Source: DATESN01 sp035270785
GTDB lineage: Bacteria > Bacillota > Clostridia > Lachnospirales > Lachnospiraceae
Reading direction: 5' to 3'
Assembly: GCA_035270785.1 (NCBI GenBank)
Contig: DATESN010000015.1
Location: 1-64,000, forward strand
DNA length: 64,000 bases
Position numbers and translations under genes: made by a program. Positions 30,677-39,246 of this stretch are shown piece after piece. The notes beneath the pieces are model-generated. The model searched no databases. It was not told the DNA's origin and saw nothing but the letters and a program-made list of their open reading frames with translations. Position 1 is the first letter of the stretch, and every line of letters starts with the position of its first letter.

Positions 30677-31306
30677 ATGGCTAAAATAGTAATCATGGAT
30701 CATCCGTTAATTCAACACAAAATAGGTTACATTAGAAGAAAGGATACGGGAACAAAAGATTTCAGACAGGCAATTAGTGAAATTGCTATGCTGATTTGCT
30801 ATGAAGCAACTAGAGAATTATGTCTTTCTGAGGTGGAAATAGAAACACCGATTTGTAAAACTATTGCAAAAGAATTAAAAGGTAAGAAGATGGCAATTGT
30901 TCCCATTTTACGTGCGGGACTTGGAATGGTAGACGGAGTTCTTCAATTAATTCCAGCAGCAAAAGTGGGACATATTGGTTTATATCGTGATCCAGAGACA
31001 TTAAATCCGGTAGAGTATTACTGTAAACTTCCATCTGATTGTCAAGATAGAGAAGTCTTTGTTGTGGATCCAATGTTAGCAACGGGTGGTTCTTCGGTGG
31101 CAGCTATTCAAATGTTAAAAGACAGAGGATGCAAAAAGATTCATTTTATGTGTATTATTGCAGCTCCAGAAGGTGTTGAGAAAATGAAAAGAGAACATCC
31201 AGATGTGGATCTTTTTATTGGTTCACTAGATGAAAAGTTAAATGAGCATAGTTATATCGTTCCTGGTTTAGGAGACGCGGGTGATAGAATCTTTGGTACC
31301 AAATAG
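30677..31306 (+). CDS. upp: Uracil phosphoribosyltransferase
   Basis: A 209-aa salvage enzyme converting uracil and PRPP to UMP. Conserved elements are HPLIQHKIGYIRRKDTGTKD, PILRAGLGMVDG and the PRPP loop VVDPMLATGGSSVAAI. The C-terminal uracil-binding GLGDAGDRIFGT is intact. AGGAGGT precedes the ATG. The next gene starts 11 bases downstream. Confidence 0.96.
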   Translation: MAKIVIMDHPLIQHKIGYIRRKDTGTKDFRQAISEIAMLICYEATRELCLSEVEIETPICKTIAKELKGKKMAIVPILRAGLGMVDGVLQLIPAAKVGHIGLYRDPETLNPVEYYCKLPSDCQDREVFVVDPMLATGGSSVAAIQMLKDRGCKKIHFMCIIAAPEGVEKMKREHPDVDLFIGSLDEKLNEHSYIVPGLGDAGDRIFGTK

Positions 31307-31317
31307 AGGGAAAGAAT

Positions 31318-31797
31318 ATGAAAAGACAAGATTATATTTCATGGGATGAATATTTTATGGGAGTTTCTATGCTGTCTGGTATGCGATCCAAAGATCCTCA
31401 GACGCAGGTAGGTGCTTGCATTGTAAGTGCAGATAATAAAATGTTATCTATGGGTTACAATGGATTTCCAAAAGGTTGCTCTGATGATGTTTTTCCATGG
31501 GCAAGAGAAGGGGATTCCCTTGAAACGAAGTATCCTTTTGTGACACATAGTGAATTGAATGCAATCTTAAATTACAGAGGGGGAAGCTTAGAAGGTGCTA
31601 AAATTTATGTATCCTTGTTTCCCTGTAACGAATGTGCAAAAGCGATTATTCAATCAGGAATAAAAACAATTGTATATGACATTGACAAATATGCTAATAC
31701 AGCATCTGTATTGGCGTCTAAGAAAATGCTAGATGCAGCAGGAGTTAGATATTATCAATACAAAAGAAGTGGACGCAAAATACAATTAGAAGTGTAA
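31318..31797 (+). CDS. dCMP deaminase family protein
   Basis: A 159-aa cytidine/deoxycytidylate deaminase. Zinc ligands are seen in THSELNAIL (His and catalytic Glu) and FPCNECAKAI (two Cys). The substrate-specific N-terminal part WDEYFMGVSMLSGMRSKDPQ matches the ComEB/dCMP deaminase group, which feeds dUMP to thymidylate synthesis. It is co-transcribed with upp, giving a small pyrimidine-salvage block. Confidence 0.92.
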   Translation: MKRQDYISWDEYFMGVSMLSGMRSKDPQTQVGACIVSADNKMLSMGYNGFPKGCSDDVFPWAREGDSLETKYPFVTHSELNAILNYRGGSLEGAKIYVSLFPCNECAKAIIQSGIKTIVYDIDKYANTASVLASKKMLDAAGVRYYQYKRSGRKIQLEV

Positions 31798-31847
31798 AGG
31801 AATGTCTGTATGATACACGTATAGTTTTTCTCTGTAGAAAGGAGCTA

Positions 31848-33014
31848 ATGAATATGGATAAATCACGCATAACGCAGTTACTGTTATTGTTAGCTCTTAT
31901 TCTTCTAATGGTTGTGACACCGTTGTCCGTTAGTGCTACCTCTACACAGGATAAATTAAATGAAGCTCAAAAAGATAAAAACGAGATAAACTCTCAAATA
32001 AATCAAACACAGGATAGTATAAATGGTTTAAAAGATAATAAGAATTCATTACAAGGACAATTAAAGGGACTTCACGAGCAACTTACGGAGGTAAGCGAAA
32101 GCCTTGAAAAAATAGAGCAATCCATATTTGATAAAGAAATAGAAATAACCCTTACTAGAGATCATTTAGAGCAAGCAAAAGAAACAGAAAAATGGCAGTA
32201 TGAATGCATGAAAGAAAGAATTAAATTCATGTATGAGCGTAGTAATAGTGTCTATTTAGAATTGATTTTAAAGGCTGGAAGTTTTTCAGACTTTTTAAAC
32301 AAGGCAGAGTATATCAATAAACTTGAAGAATATGACAGAAAGATGTTAAAGGAATACCAAGATAATCGTATTGCTATTACAGCTACAGAAGCATTACTTG
32401 TAGCAGAATCGGAAGAATTAAAGGAATTAAAAGAGAAGGCAGAAGAGGAAAAGGGGCGTGTTTCCAGATTAGTCGCGAATACCTCGAATTATATTGCAGT
32501 CTATGCAGATGAAATATACGACGCTGAACAAAAAGCACTCGAATATGAAGAGAAGAAAAAGATAATAGATAATGATATTAATACCCTAAAGAAAAAGCTA
32601 GCAGAAGAAAAAGCATTATCTGCTTTGGCAGCACAATCTGCAAAAAGAGATATTTCGGCAGTTTCCTTTGCAGAAGGAGATAGATATCTGCTAGCAAATA
32701 TTATATATTGTGAAGCAGGGGGAGAATCCTATGCAGGACAGTTAGCAGTGGGGTCCGTAGTTATGAATCGCTTATTAAGTTCAGTTTTTCCTGATTCTAT
32801 CTTTGGTGTCATTTATCAAAATCGACAGTTTTCTCCTGTAGCAAGTGGACGATATGAATTAGCATTAGCACAAAATAAAGCGACACCAAGTTGCTATCAG
32901 GCAGCAGACGAAGCAATGAGCGGCGCTACAAATGTGTCCAACTGCTTATTTTTTAGAACACCCATCGAAGGATTGGTTCCTGTTTATGCAATTGGTGGAC
33001 ATATCTTTTATTAA
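31848..33014 (+). CDS. Coiled-coil cell-wall hydrolase, SleB domain
   Basis: A 388-aa exported protein. Residues about 1-28 are a signal peptide. Residues about 30-260 form a long coiled coil with a PcsB/CwlO-like middle (KERIKFMYERSNSVYLELIL), which in relatives is regulated by FtsEX. Residues about 280-388 are a hydrolase_2 (SleB/CwlJ) domain with IYCEAGGESYAGQLAVGSVV and the typical end. The likely activity is lytic transglycosylase or amidase on wall or spore cortex. Two nearby ATGs (31848 and 31854) are possible starts after AAAGGAG. Confidence 0.88.
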   Translation: MNMDKSRITQLLLLLALILLMVVTPLSVSATSTQDKLNEAQKDKNEINSQINQTQDSINGLKDNKNSLQGQLKGLHEQLTEVSESLEKIEQSIFDKEIEITLTRDHLEQAKETEKWQYECMKERIKFMYERSNSVYLELILKAGSFSDFLNKAEYINKLEEYDRKMLKEYQDNRIAITATEALLVAESEELKELKEKAEEEKGRVSRLVANTSNYIAVYADEIYDAEQKALEYEEKKKIIDNDINTLKKKLAEEKALSALAAQSAKRDISAVSFAEGDRYLLANIIYCEAGGESYAGQLAVGSVVMNRLLSSVFPDSIFGVIYQNRQFSPVASGRYELALAQNKATPSCYQAADEAMSGATNVSNCLFFRTPIEGLVPVYAIGGHIFY

Positions 33015-33026
33015 TTTTATAGATTT

Positions 33027-33076
33027 AACAAAAAGGAAGCTAGATTTTATAATGATAATCCGGCTCCCTTTTTGTT
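33027..33076. terminator. Bidirectional terminator, wall hydrolase / DUF402
   Basis: AACAAAAAGG (33027-33036) pairs with CCTTTTTGTT (33067-33076), with an AGC/GCT extension inside. It serves the two convergent genes. Confidence 0.72.
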
Positions 33077-33080
33077 ATTA

Positions 33081-33560
33081 TTATGTTTCCATATCTTCAA
33101 TTTTTCTCTGTAATTCCACAAATTCACCTCGATAAATAATTTGAAGCAAGTTATTCATGCGAAGTAAGGACTTTTTCAGGTCATCTTGGTTTATTTTATT
33201 TTGATCTAAAGCCTCCACAAGCTCTTCTAAATCTATCACTTTTACAAATCCATCTGGGTAAATGATTACATCTGCCAATAAATCAGTTACAATCATTGTG
33301 TTATCCGATTTCGTATAAGAAAAGTCAACAATGTCACAATACCAATAGAGTAACGTGTGATTAGCTTTGTAAAACTTACTTACCTTGTAACCTTCTTTTA
33401 AAAAATAGCACGAATAACCATGGTGTAAATCTTTCTTTGGTTTTAAAGCATTCCATTTTGTTATGATTATATCTTCATCACAAGCAATAATTATATCATC
33501 TTTTAGTAGAATGCATTCTTCTGGAATGAGACGTTTGCGATAGAGTATAGGTTTGTCCAT
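33081..33560 (-). CDS. DUF402 domain protein
   Basis: A 159-aa protein with the DUF402 beta-barrel pattern: FYKANHTLLYWYCDIVDFSY, DLLADVIIYPDGFVKVIDLEE and a C-terminal helix-rich tail. Some DUF402 proteins are nucleoside diphosphate/triphosphate phosphatases. The chosen ATG at 33560 has AGGAGG 4 bases upstream; the longer frame from 33581 has no such site. It stands alone on the minus strand between two plus-strand operons. Confidence 0.82.
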   Translation of the reverse strand: MDKPILYRKRLIPEECILLKDDIIIACDEDIIITKWNALKPKKDLHHGYSCYFLKEGYKVSKFYKANHTLLYWYCDIVDFSYTKSDNTMIVTDLLADVIIYPDGFVKVIDLEELVEALDQNKINQDDLKKSLLRMNNLLQIIYRGEFVELQRKIEDMET

Positions 33561-33668
33561 ATGGCCTCCTAGTTTTTTCACAGTTGTATGGGTTTTAAAA
33601 GTGCGTTGTTGTTGAAAATACTACTATTTTGCAGGCAAAAAGTCAACGTAAAATTAATTGTTTTTTTG

Positions 33669-33697
33669 TAGACATAATTGGCAAAAATGGGTATAAT
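33669..33697 (+). promoter_or_regulatory. Promoter of the ATP synthase operon
   Basis: TAGACA (33669-33674) and consensus TATAAT (33692-33697) are 17 bases apart, about 95 bases before the first gene. Confidence 0.7.
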
Positions 33698-33791
33698 CAA
33701 ATGATGTGAATTATGAATGGAATGAAACGAGTAATTCGCTCATTTAAATTCCTAAGAAAAAAAATGATTCAAAAAGAAGCGAGAAACCCAC

Positions 33792-34070
33792 ATGGAAAAT
33801 CGAAATAAAGCAAAGAATAAAAGAAGCGTTTATCGTTCTTTTGCACTAATCTCCCAATTTGGGATAAACATGATAGTACCAATTTTTATGTGTTTTTTTT
33901 TAGGAGCTTTTATAGATAGAAAATTAGGAACATCGTTTTGGATCATCATCCTATTTTTCGTAGGTGCCCTTGCAGGATTTCGAAATGTGTATATCTTTGC
34001 AAAAAGGATATACAAGGACACAGAAGAAGGTGCGCAGAACCGTGGAAGACAAAGTAAAACCAAAGAATGA
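33792..34070 (+). CDS. AtpZ/AtpI-family protein
   Basis: A 92-aa protein with two transmembrane helices (about 20-40 and 48-70) around the short turn FIDRKLGTSFWI. That pattern is typical of AtpZ (putative F0F1 subunit / AtpI-like family). In Gram-positive ATP synthase operons it precedes atpI, and AtpZ with AtpI has been linked to Mg2+ or Ca2+ handling and c-ring assembly. First gene of the operon, 29 bases overlapping the next frame. Confidence 0.82.
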   Translation: MENRNKAKNKRSVYRSFALISQFGINMIVPIFMCFFLGAFIDRKLGTSFWIIILFFVGALAGFRNVYIFAKRIYKDTEEGAQNRGRQSKTKE

Positions 34071-34539
34071 TTTGGAAAATTTAAAAATGAAAGAAATAAA
34101 CAATGAAGAAATAAGCAATGAAGAAATAGGTAATGAAAAAAATAACCAAATGAAATTCAGAAGTACAGTTGGTGAAATGGTACTAGCAATGATTGTTTTT
34201 GGTTTTCTGTGCGAATTGATAGGAATATGGTTTGTTCAGAAGAAGTTAACATATAGTATAGGGTTATGGATAGGGATTGCATTGGCAATTGGCATGGCTT
34301 TGCATATGGCATGGGCGTTAGAGAGAGCAATGGATCTTTCTGGTAAACAGGCAGTGGCAAAGATTCGATCTAGTAGCTTAATCCGATATAGTGTAGTAGT
34401 AATTTTATATGCAATTGTAGCAGGAACGAAAATGGGAAATCCATTGGCAACATTTTTAGGTATTATGAGTTTGAAGGTATCGGCATATCTACAGCCGTTA
34501 ACCCATAAATTTTGTTTGTTTATACAAGGAAATAAGTAG
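34042..34539 (+). CDS. atpI: ATP synthase subunit I
   Basis: A protein of about 165 aa with four hydrophobic segments in residues about 45-155 after a charged, Asn/Glu-rich N-terminus. It belongs to the ATP synthase I family, whose members help assemble the c-ring. The start is uncertain. The GTG at 34042 is in frame, overlaps the previous gene by 29 bases and is preceded by GAAGGTG. The frame extends back to an ATG at 33964, and a shorter start lies at 34087. Position between atpZ and atpB supports the call. Confidence 0.75.
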   Translation: MEDKVKPKNDLENLKMKEINNEEISNEEIGNEKNNQMKFRSTVGEMVLAMIVFGFLCELIGIWFVQKKLTYSIGLWIGIALAIGMALHMAWALERAMDLSGKQAVAKIRSSSLIRYSVVVILYAIVAGTKMGNPLATFLGIMSLKVSAYLQPLTHKFCLFIQGNK

Positions 34540-34583
34540 CCTTCTATAATGCAAGCAATATATTAACAAAAGGAGGTGAATGT

Positions 34584-35306
34584 ATGGGACAAGGAATCTT
34601 GTTATCCGCAGATAAGATTGATTTTATGATTCATGGAGTTTTTTCTTATGAGTTTTTTGGTCAAAAGGTATGGATAACAACGACGCATGTATGCCTTTTA
34701 TTTATTATGCTTATATTAATGACCTTTGCATTATTGGCAAATAAAGCAATGAAACATGCAAGCCAAGTGCCAGGAACTTTCCAAAACATTTTGGAGATGA
34801 TTGTGGAAAAACTAGATGGTATGATTAAAAGTATAATGGGTAAAAACGCCAGCAAGTTTTCAAATTACATTAGTACTTTATTTCTCTTTATATTACTATG
34901 TAATCTTTCTGGTCTGTTAGGATTAAGACCACCCACAGCTGACTATGGAGTCACCCTACCACTTGGAATAATTACGTTTTCTTTGATTCACTACAACAAG
35001 CTTAAGAGTCAAAAAGTAACAGGAGTATTGAAAGGACTTTGCGAACCGTGGCCAATATGGGCACCAATTAATATCATTGGTGATATTGCTGTTCCAATCT
35101 CTTTATCACTACGTTTATTTGCAAATGTATTATCAGGCACCGTAATGATGGCCCTAGTTTACGGATTGCTAAAATATGTAGCACTTTTTTGGCCAGCAGT
35201 TTTACATGTATATTTTGATATGTTCTCAGGAGCAATTCAAACATATGTATTCTGCATGCTTACCATGACATACGTGTCAGATGCAGTAGGTAACCAGGAT
35301 TCATAA
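34584..35306 (+). CDS. atpB: ATP synthase F0 subunit a
   Basis: A 240-aa membrane subunit forming the ion half-channels next to the c-ring. Five to six transmembrane helices are visible. The key helix has PISLSLRLFANVLSGTVMMA, which contains the essential Arg. The later helix has FDMFSGAIQTYVFCMLTMTY. AGGAGGTGA precedes the ATG. Standard operon position. Confidence 0.95.
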   Translation: MGQGILLSADKIDFMIHGVFSYEFFGQKVWITTTHVCLLFIMLILMTFALLANKAMKHASQVPGTFQNILEMIVEKLDGMIKSIMGKNASKFSNYISTLFLFILLCNLSGLLGLRPPTADYGVTLPLGIITFSLIHYNKLKSQKVTGVLKGLCEPWPIWAPINIIGDIAVPISLSLRLFANVLSGTVMMALVYGLLKYVALFWPAVLHVYFDMFSGAIQTYVFCMLTMTYVSDAVGNQDS

Positions 35307-35342
35307 AAAAAAATAAAACAATCTCTCAAGGAGGAAAAGAAA

Positions 35343-35597
35343 ATGGATATTTTTAATGAAAACTTTATTTTAGGATGCTCAGCAATTGGAGCTGGTCTGG
35401 CAGTTATTGCAGGTATAGGACCTGGAATTGGACAAGGAATCGCAGCAGGACATGCTGCAGCAGCAGTAGGTAGAAACCCAGGTGCAAAATCTGATATTAC
35501 TTCTACTATGCTTTTAGGACAAGCCGTTGCAGAGACAACAGGTCTTTACGGATTACTGATAGCATTTCTTTTATTGTTTGTAAAACCATTAATATAA
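35343..35597 (+). CDS. atpE: ATP synthase F0 subunit c, Na+ type
   Basis: An 84-aa two-helix c subunit. The ion site has the full Na+ signature known from Ilyobacter tartaricus and Acetobacterium woodii: Gln31 in helix 1 (PGIGQGIAAG) and Val62, Glu64, Thr65, Thr66 and Tyr69 in helix 2 (GQAVAETTGLYG). H+-only c subunits lack the Gln, the Thr and Tyr ligands. The loop RNPGAK that contacts the rotor stalk is normal. The enzyme is therefore predicted to be Na+-coupled. Confidence 0.94.
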   Translation: MDIFNENFILGCSAIGAGLAVIAGIGPGIGQGIAAGHAAAAVGRNPGAKSDITSTMLLGQAVAETTGLYGLLIAFLLLFVKPLI

Positions 35598-35640
35598 AAT
35601 GTCTTCTAGATAGAAAAAAAGAAATTTTTAGAAAGGAGGC

Positions 35641-36222
35641 ATGAACTTGCATACAGGTACATTTTTTATTTTAGCATCAGGTGTAAGCCAAGGGTTAGGG
35701 GTTATGGAACCTAGATTATTTGATCTTGATATGCAATTACTAAATGATGCATTTTTAACAATTATAGCAGTTTTTGTATTGTTTTTATTTCTTTCTTATT
35801 TTTTATTTAACCCAGCAAGAAAAATGCTGGCAACCAGACAAGAAAAAATTAAAAACGAATTAGAAACGGCAGCTACTGAAAAATCAGATGCCATAGAATT
35901 GAAAAATCAATATCAAGACAAATTAAAAAACATTAATAAAGAAGCGGATGAGATTTTTAGTGAAACAAGGAAGAAAGCATTAGCAAATGAAAGTAAGATT
36001 GTTGCACAGGCAAAAGAAGAAGCAGCAAGAATTATGGAAAAAGCGAATACGGAAGCCCAACTAGAAAAACAAAAAGTAATAGATGAAGTAAAAAGAGAAA
36101 TGATAAGCATTGCATCTGTTATGGCTGGCAAGGTAGTAGCAGCTTCCATTGATACAACTGTTCAAGATAGTTTAATTGAAGAAACTTTGAAAGAAATAGG
36201 TGAAAACACATGGCTAAGCTAA
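35641..36222 (+). CDS. atpF: ATP synthase F0 subunit b
   Basis: A 193-aa peripheral-stalk subunit. One transmembrane helix lies at about 35-60 (LTIIAVFVLFLFLSYFLF), after an N-terminal hydrophobic stretch of about 20 residues. A long charged coiled coil follows to the C-terminus, which contacts delta. The N-terminal extension before the usual b-subunit start is slightly longer than in many homologues. It overlaps atpH by 13 bases. Confidence 0.93.
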   Translation: MNLHTGTFFILASGVSQGLGVMEPRLFDLDMQLLNDAFLTIIAVFVLFLFLSYFLFNPARKMLATRQEKIKNELETAATEKSDAIELKNQYQDKLKNINKEADEIFSETRKKALANESKIVAQAKEEAARIMEKANTEAQLEKQKVIDEVKREMISIASVMAGKVVAASIDTTVQDSLIEETLKEIGENTWLS

Positions 36223-36761
36223 TTTCCAAAACTTATGGCGAAGCGTTGTTTGAACTTGCGGTGGAAGAAAATAAGACGGATACGTTTGCGGAAGAGATTC
36301 AAGGAATCAGAAAAATTCTTGATGAAAACAAAGAATTTTCATTATTAATGAATCATCCAAAGATCATGAAAGAAGAGAAAATCAAGATTGTGGAAAATGT
36401 CTTCAAAGGACGGATTTCAGAAGAACTTGTAGGATTTCTTGTGTTAGTCATTTCCAAAGGCCGTTATAGTGAAATAGATGCCATTTTGAATTATTTCCTT
36501 GAAAAAATAAAAGGATTTAAAGGAATCGGCATCGCGTATGTGACAACAGCGATTTCTCTAAAGGATGAACAAAAGAAAGTAATTGAAAATAAATTAATAC
36601 ACACGACTTCATTTAACAAAATGGAAATGCATTTCCTAGAAGATGAAAAAATCATAGGTGGCATGATTATCCGTATTGGAGATCGAGTTGTAGATAGTAG
36701 TATTCGTAGTAAGTTAAGTAAATTGGAGAAGCAATTACTAAAAATCCAATTAGCGAACTAA
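36210..36761 (+). CDS. atpH: ATP synthase F1 subunit delta
   Basis: A 183-aa subunit connecting the peripheral stalk to the top of F1. The OSCP pattern is seen at the start (KTYGEALFELAVEENK) and near the end (IIGGMIIRIGDRVVDSSIRS). The ATG lies within the end of atpF, so translation is coupled. Confidence 0.94.
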   Translation: MAKLISKTYGEALFELAVEENKTDTFAEEIQGIRKILDENKEFSLLMNHPKIMKEEKIKIVENVFKGRISEELVGFLVLVISKGRYSEIDAILNYFLEKIKGFKGIGIAYVTTAISLKDEQKKVIENKLIHTTSFNKMEMHFLEDEKIIGGMIIRIGDRVVDSSIRSKLSKLEKQLLKIQLAN

Positions 36762-36790
36762 CGAAAAACAAGAAAGGTGCGTATAGATCC

Positions 36791-38296
36791 ATGAATTTAA
36801 GACCAGAAGAGATAAGTTCAGTAATTAAGGATCAGATTAAGAGATATGCCTCAGAACTTGAAGTATCAGATGTTGGTACTGTTATTCAGGTGGCAGATGG
36901 TATTGCACGTGTGCACGGCTTAGAAAATGCTATGCAGGGGGAATTATTAGAGTTTCCAGGCGGCGTTTTTGGAATGGTACTTAACTTAGAAGAAGATAAT
37001 GTTGGTGCGGTACTTCTTGGTAACCAAATTAACATTAACGAAGGTGATACCGTTAAAACAACAGGACGTGTTGTAGAAGTTCCAGTTGGCAATGCAATGT
37101 TAGGGCGTGTAGTAAATTCTCTTGGTCAACCGATAGATGGTAAAGGTCCCATTCAAACTGACAAATATCGTCAAATTGAAAGAGTTGCCTCTGGTGTTAT
37201 CACTAGAAAATCAGTAGATACTCCGTTGCAAACAGGTATAAAAGCAATTGACTCCATGGTTCCTATTGGTAGAGGACAGCGTGAGTTAATTATCGGCGAT
37301 AGGCAAACTGGGAAAACAGCTATTGCAATAGATACAATTATTAATCAAAAAGGTCAAAATGTGAAATGTATTTATGTTGCAATAGGTCAAAAGGCATCTA
37401 CTGTTGCAACAATTGTAAAAACACTAGAAGAGTTTGGTGCAATGAGCTATACAACAGTAGTTGCATCCACGGCAAGCGAATTAGCACCACTTCAATATAT
37501 TGCACCCTATGCAGGATGTGCAATTGGAGAAGAGTGGATGGAAAACGGAGAAGATGTATTAGTTGTTTATGATGATTTAAGCAAGCATGCTACGGCTTAT
37601 CGTACACTTTCCCTACTTCTAAAGAGACCACCAGGTCGTGAAGCATATCCAGGAGATGTTTTCTATTTACATTCTAGACTTCTTGAAAGGGCAGCAAGAA
37701 TGAGCGATGAATATGGTGGAGGCTCATTAACGGCACTTCCTATCATTGAAACCCAAGCAGGAGATGTTTCCGCTTATATTCCTACCAATGTAATATCTAT
37801 TACAGATGGTCAGATTTACTTAGAAACAGAGATGTTTAATGCGGGATTCCGTCCAGCAGTAAATGCAGGGTTATCTGTTTCAAGGGTTGGCGGTGCTGCT
37901 CAAATTAAGGCTATGAAGAAGATATCAGCTCCAATTCGTGTTGAGTTAGCGCAATATAGAGAACTTGCTGCATTTTCACAATTTGGTTCGGAACTTGATG
38001 GGGATACAAAGGAAAAGCTGGCTCAAGGGGAAAGAATTAAAGAGGTCTTAAAACAACCTCAATACAAACCAATGCCTGTTGAATATCAAGTAATTATCAT
38101 ATATGTTGCAACTAACAAATATTTACTAGACATTGCAAAAGATCATATTACTAGATTTGAATCAGAGCTTATGGAATTTTTAGATATAAAATATGCTGAA
38201 ATTCCAGCTGCTATTAAAGAAGAAAAGGTAATCTCTGATCAAACAGAAATAATCTTAAAAAAGGCAATCGCTGAATTTAAAGGTCAGTTTCAATAG
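36791..38296 (+). CDS. atpA: ATP synthase F1 subunit alpha
   Basis: A 501-aa nucleotide-binding, non-catalytic subunit. Walker A GDRQTGKTAIAID near residue 170. The alpha signature PAVNAGLSVSRVGGAAQ is intact. Length matches the family. Ribosome binding site AGAAAGGTG. Confidence 0.97.
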   Translation: MNLRPEEISSVIKDQIKRYASELEVSDVGTVIQVADGIARVHGLENAMQGELLEFPGGVFGMVLNLEEDNVGAVLLGNQININEGDTVKTTGRVVEVPVGNAMLGRVVNSLGQPIDGKGPIQTDKYRQIERVASGVITRKSVDTPLQTGIKAIDSMVPIGRGQRELIIGDRQTGKTAIAIDTIINQKGQNVKCIYVAIGQKASTVATIVKTLEEFGAMSYTTVVASTASELAPLQYIAPYAGCAIGEEWMENGEDVLVVYDDLSKHATAYRTLSLLLKRPPGREAYPGDVFYLHSRLLERAARMSDEYGGGSLTALPIIETQAGDVSAYIPTNVISITDGQIYLETEMFNAGFRPAVNAGLSVSRVGGAAQIKAMKKISAPIRVELAQYRELAAFSQFGSELDGDTKEKLAQGERIKEVLKQPQYKPMPVEYQVIIIYVATNKYLLDIAKDHITRFESELMEFLDIKYAEIPAAIKEEKVISDQTEIILKKAIAEFKGQFQ

Positions 38297-38317
38297 AAAG
38301 ATTAGAGGGTGATTACT

Positions 38318-39181
38318 ATGGCCTCAATGAGAGACATAAAAAGACGTAAGGGCAGTATTCAAAGTACACAGCAAATCACCAAAGCGATGAAGCTTGTTTC
38401 TACTGTTAAACTGCAACGAGCAAAAGCCAGGGCAGAGCAATCTAAGGCATATTTCAATTGTATGTATGAGACAGTAAGCTCCATGCTTTCCAAAGCAGGA
38501 ATGATTGATCATCCTTATTTGAATCATGGAACAACTGGTAAAAAGGCTGTGATTGTAATCACTTCAAACCGTGGTCTTGCTGGTGGATATAACTCGAATG
38601 TAGTAAAGCTAATCACAAAAGGTGATTTTAAAAAAGATGAAACATTCATTTATTCTATTGGTAAAAAAGGAAAAGACACCCTTGGACGTTTAGGATATAT
38701 AGTAAAAGAAGATGATTCTGATGTAGTGGAAAGTCCAACCTATGTTGATGCTATGAAAATTGGGAAAAGTCTTTTAAAAGCGTTTAAAGAAGGAGAGATT
38801 AGTGAGATACATCTTGCTTATACTTCCTTTAAGAATACGGTGAGTCATGAACCAACCTTACTAAAATTACTTCCAGTAGAAATAAAGAAAACAGATGTTG
38901 TAGTAGAATCTGAGGAAGATAAAGTTCCTATGAACTTTGAGCCAGATGAAGAAGAAGCACTTGATCTGATTATTCCTAAATATATTACAAGCTTAATCTA
39001 TGGGGCATTGGTGGAGTCAGTTGCAAGTGAAAATGGTGCAAGAATGCAAGCGATGGATTCGGCAACAAGTAATGCAGAAGATATTATTGACCACTTATCA
39101 TTGCTTTACAATAGAGCAAGGCAAGGATCTATTACACAAGAATTAACCGAAATCATAGCAGGAGCCCAGGCAATTTCGTGA
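38318..39181 (+). CDS. atpG: ATP synthase F1 subunit gamma
   Basis: A 287-aa central-stalk rotor subunit. N-terminal coiled-coil strand MRDIKRRKGSIQSTQQITKA and C-terminal strand ARMQAMDSATSNAEDIIDHL are characteristic. The ATG at 38318 is preceded by AGAGGGTG at good spacing; the in-frame GTG at 38309 is part of that site. Confidence 0.95.
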   Translation: MASMRDIKRRKGSIQSTQQITKAMKLVSTVKLQRAKARAEQSKAYFNCMYETVSSMLSKAGMIDHPYLNHGTTGKKAVIVITSNRGLAGGYNSNVVKLITKGDFKKDETFIYSIGKKGKDTLGRLGYIVKEDDSDVVESPTYVDAMKIGKSLLKAFKEGEISEIHLAYTSFKNTVSHEPTLLKLLPVEIKKTDVVVESEEDKVPMNFEPDEEEALDLIIPKYITSLIYGALVESVASENGARMQAMDSATSNAEDIIDHLSLLYNRARQGSITQELTEIIAGAQAIS

Positions 39182-39246
39182 GATGGCTTACAAAAATAAG
39201 TTTTTTAAGGGTCTCTAATATGATTTGAGAAAGGAAAGAAATAGAT

